Source: Salinimicrobium marinum (GTDB lineage: Bacteria > Bacteroidota > Bacteroidia > Flavobacteriales > Flavobacteriaceae). From it: a DNA stretch of 64,000 nt. The position numbers and the translations under genes are program-made. Positions 63,884 to 64,000 of this stretch are shown here, piece by piece (positions within the stretch are counted from its first letter, which is position 1; the number at the start of each line of letters is the position of its first letter). The notes under the pieces are model-generated. The model was given only the letters and a program-made list of their open reading frames with translations. It made no database searches and was not told the origin of the DNA. The stretch lies in the NCBI RefSeq assembly GCF_014651535.1, contig NZ_BMXB01000008.1, forward strand, positions 106,853 through 170,852. The letters are read 5' to 3'.

Positions 63884-64000
63884 GCCGGGCATTTAATGTC
63901 TAGTCCTGAATAATCGATACAGATTATTTAATTAAATTTTTTATAAAGGTAGTGATTTCGGTCACTACCTTTCCTTTTTATACCTCACTGGTTGTAGTTG

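Overview
The window is a chromosome segment from a member of the Bacteroidota, most probably a Flavobacteriaceae bacterium of the marine Gramella/Salegentibacter/Zunongwangia type. The evidence is: low GC; TAnnTTTG-type promoter -7 elements; a SusC/SusD pair; a hybrid two-component sensor; a type IX secretion sorting domain; many Cys-anchored lipoproteins; and a tmRNA whose tag reads GENNYALAA. The genus is inferred and was not checked by any search. No rRNA, tRNA gene or CRISPR array was seen.

Layout. (1) 0-17.2 kb is core chromosome: a Pit-like permease, an outer-membrane barrel with a 1000-residue TPR lipid-envelope partner, FtsE, a YgjV-like protein, TypA, KdsA, a B12-dependent ribonucleotide reductase, two tandem endonuclease/exonuclease/phosphatase paralogues, a saccharopine-dehydrogenase-like protein and tmRNA (ssrA). 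(2) 17.2-33.97 kb is a genomic island of about 16.8 kb inserted at the 3' end of ssrA. It has a CTnDOT-type tyrosine recombinase next to attL, a 17-bp repeat of the tmRNA end at 33957-33973 (attR), and a 19-bp imperfect direct repeat just inside each end. Its cargo is a mobile-element graveyard (MITE-like palindrome and group II intron tail), a decayed STAND-type ATPase, a secreted protein of 18-residue repeats, a small HNH protein with a DUF6140-like partner, an orphan lipoprotein, and a four-gene surface operon. The operon encodes a PQQ-propeller lipoprotein, a tandem-domain lipoprotein, a 1232-residue T9SS propeller protein and an Fn3 lipoprotein. A recurring intergenic repeat of about 160 bp marks the module borders. 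(3) 34-49.5 kb is a fructan utilisation locus: one seven-gene operon (sugar MFS, GH32, SusC, SusD, DUF4960 surface protein, GH32, fructokinase), with a hybrid sensor carrying a sugar-binding periplasmic domain encoded just upstream. (4) 50-64 kb is mixed chromosome: a PAS histidine kinase, an NSS transporter, DUF1569, an acetolactate-decarboxylase-like lipoprotein, a Cys/Met-type PLP enzyme, a TlpA-like thioredoxin, a PqiA-like protein, NAD(P)-binding, YceI and DoxX proteins.

In the fructan locus the predicted flow is as follows. The SusD and DUF4960 proteins capture levan/inulin at the surface, lipid-anchored GH32 enzymes release fructose, SusC imports oligosaccharides, the MFS takes fructose into the cytoplasm and fructokinase phosphorylates it. 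The hybrid sensor probably detects fructose in the periplasm and activates the operon.

Gene decay is a theme. A methyltransferase and an extradiol dioxygenase have each lost their middle by internal deletion, a CheB start survives as about 30 codons, a SecB-like C-terminus lies beside attR, and the STAND gene carries an in-frame stop. The most original items are the ssrA island with its exchanged terminators, its modular repeats and its uncharacterised surface operon.
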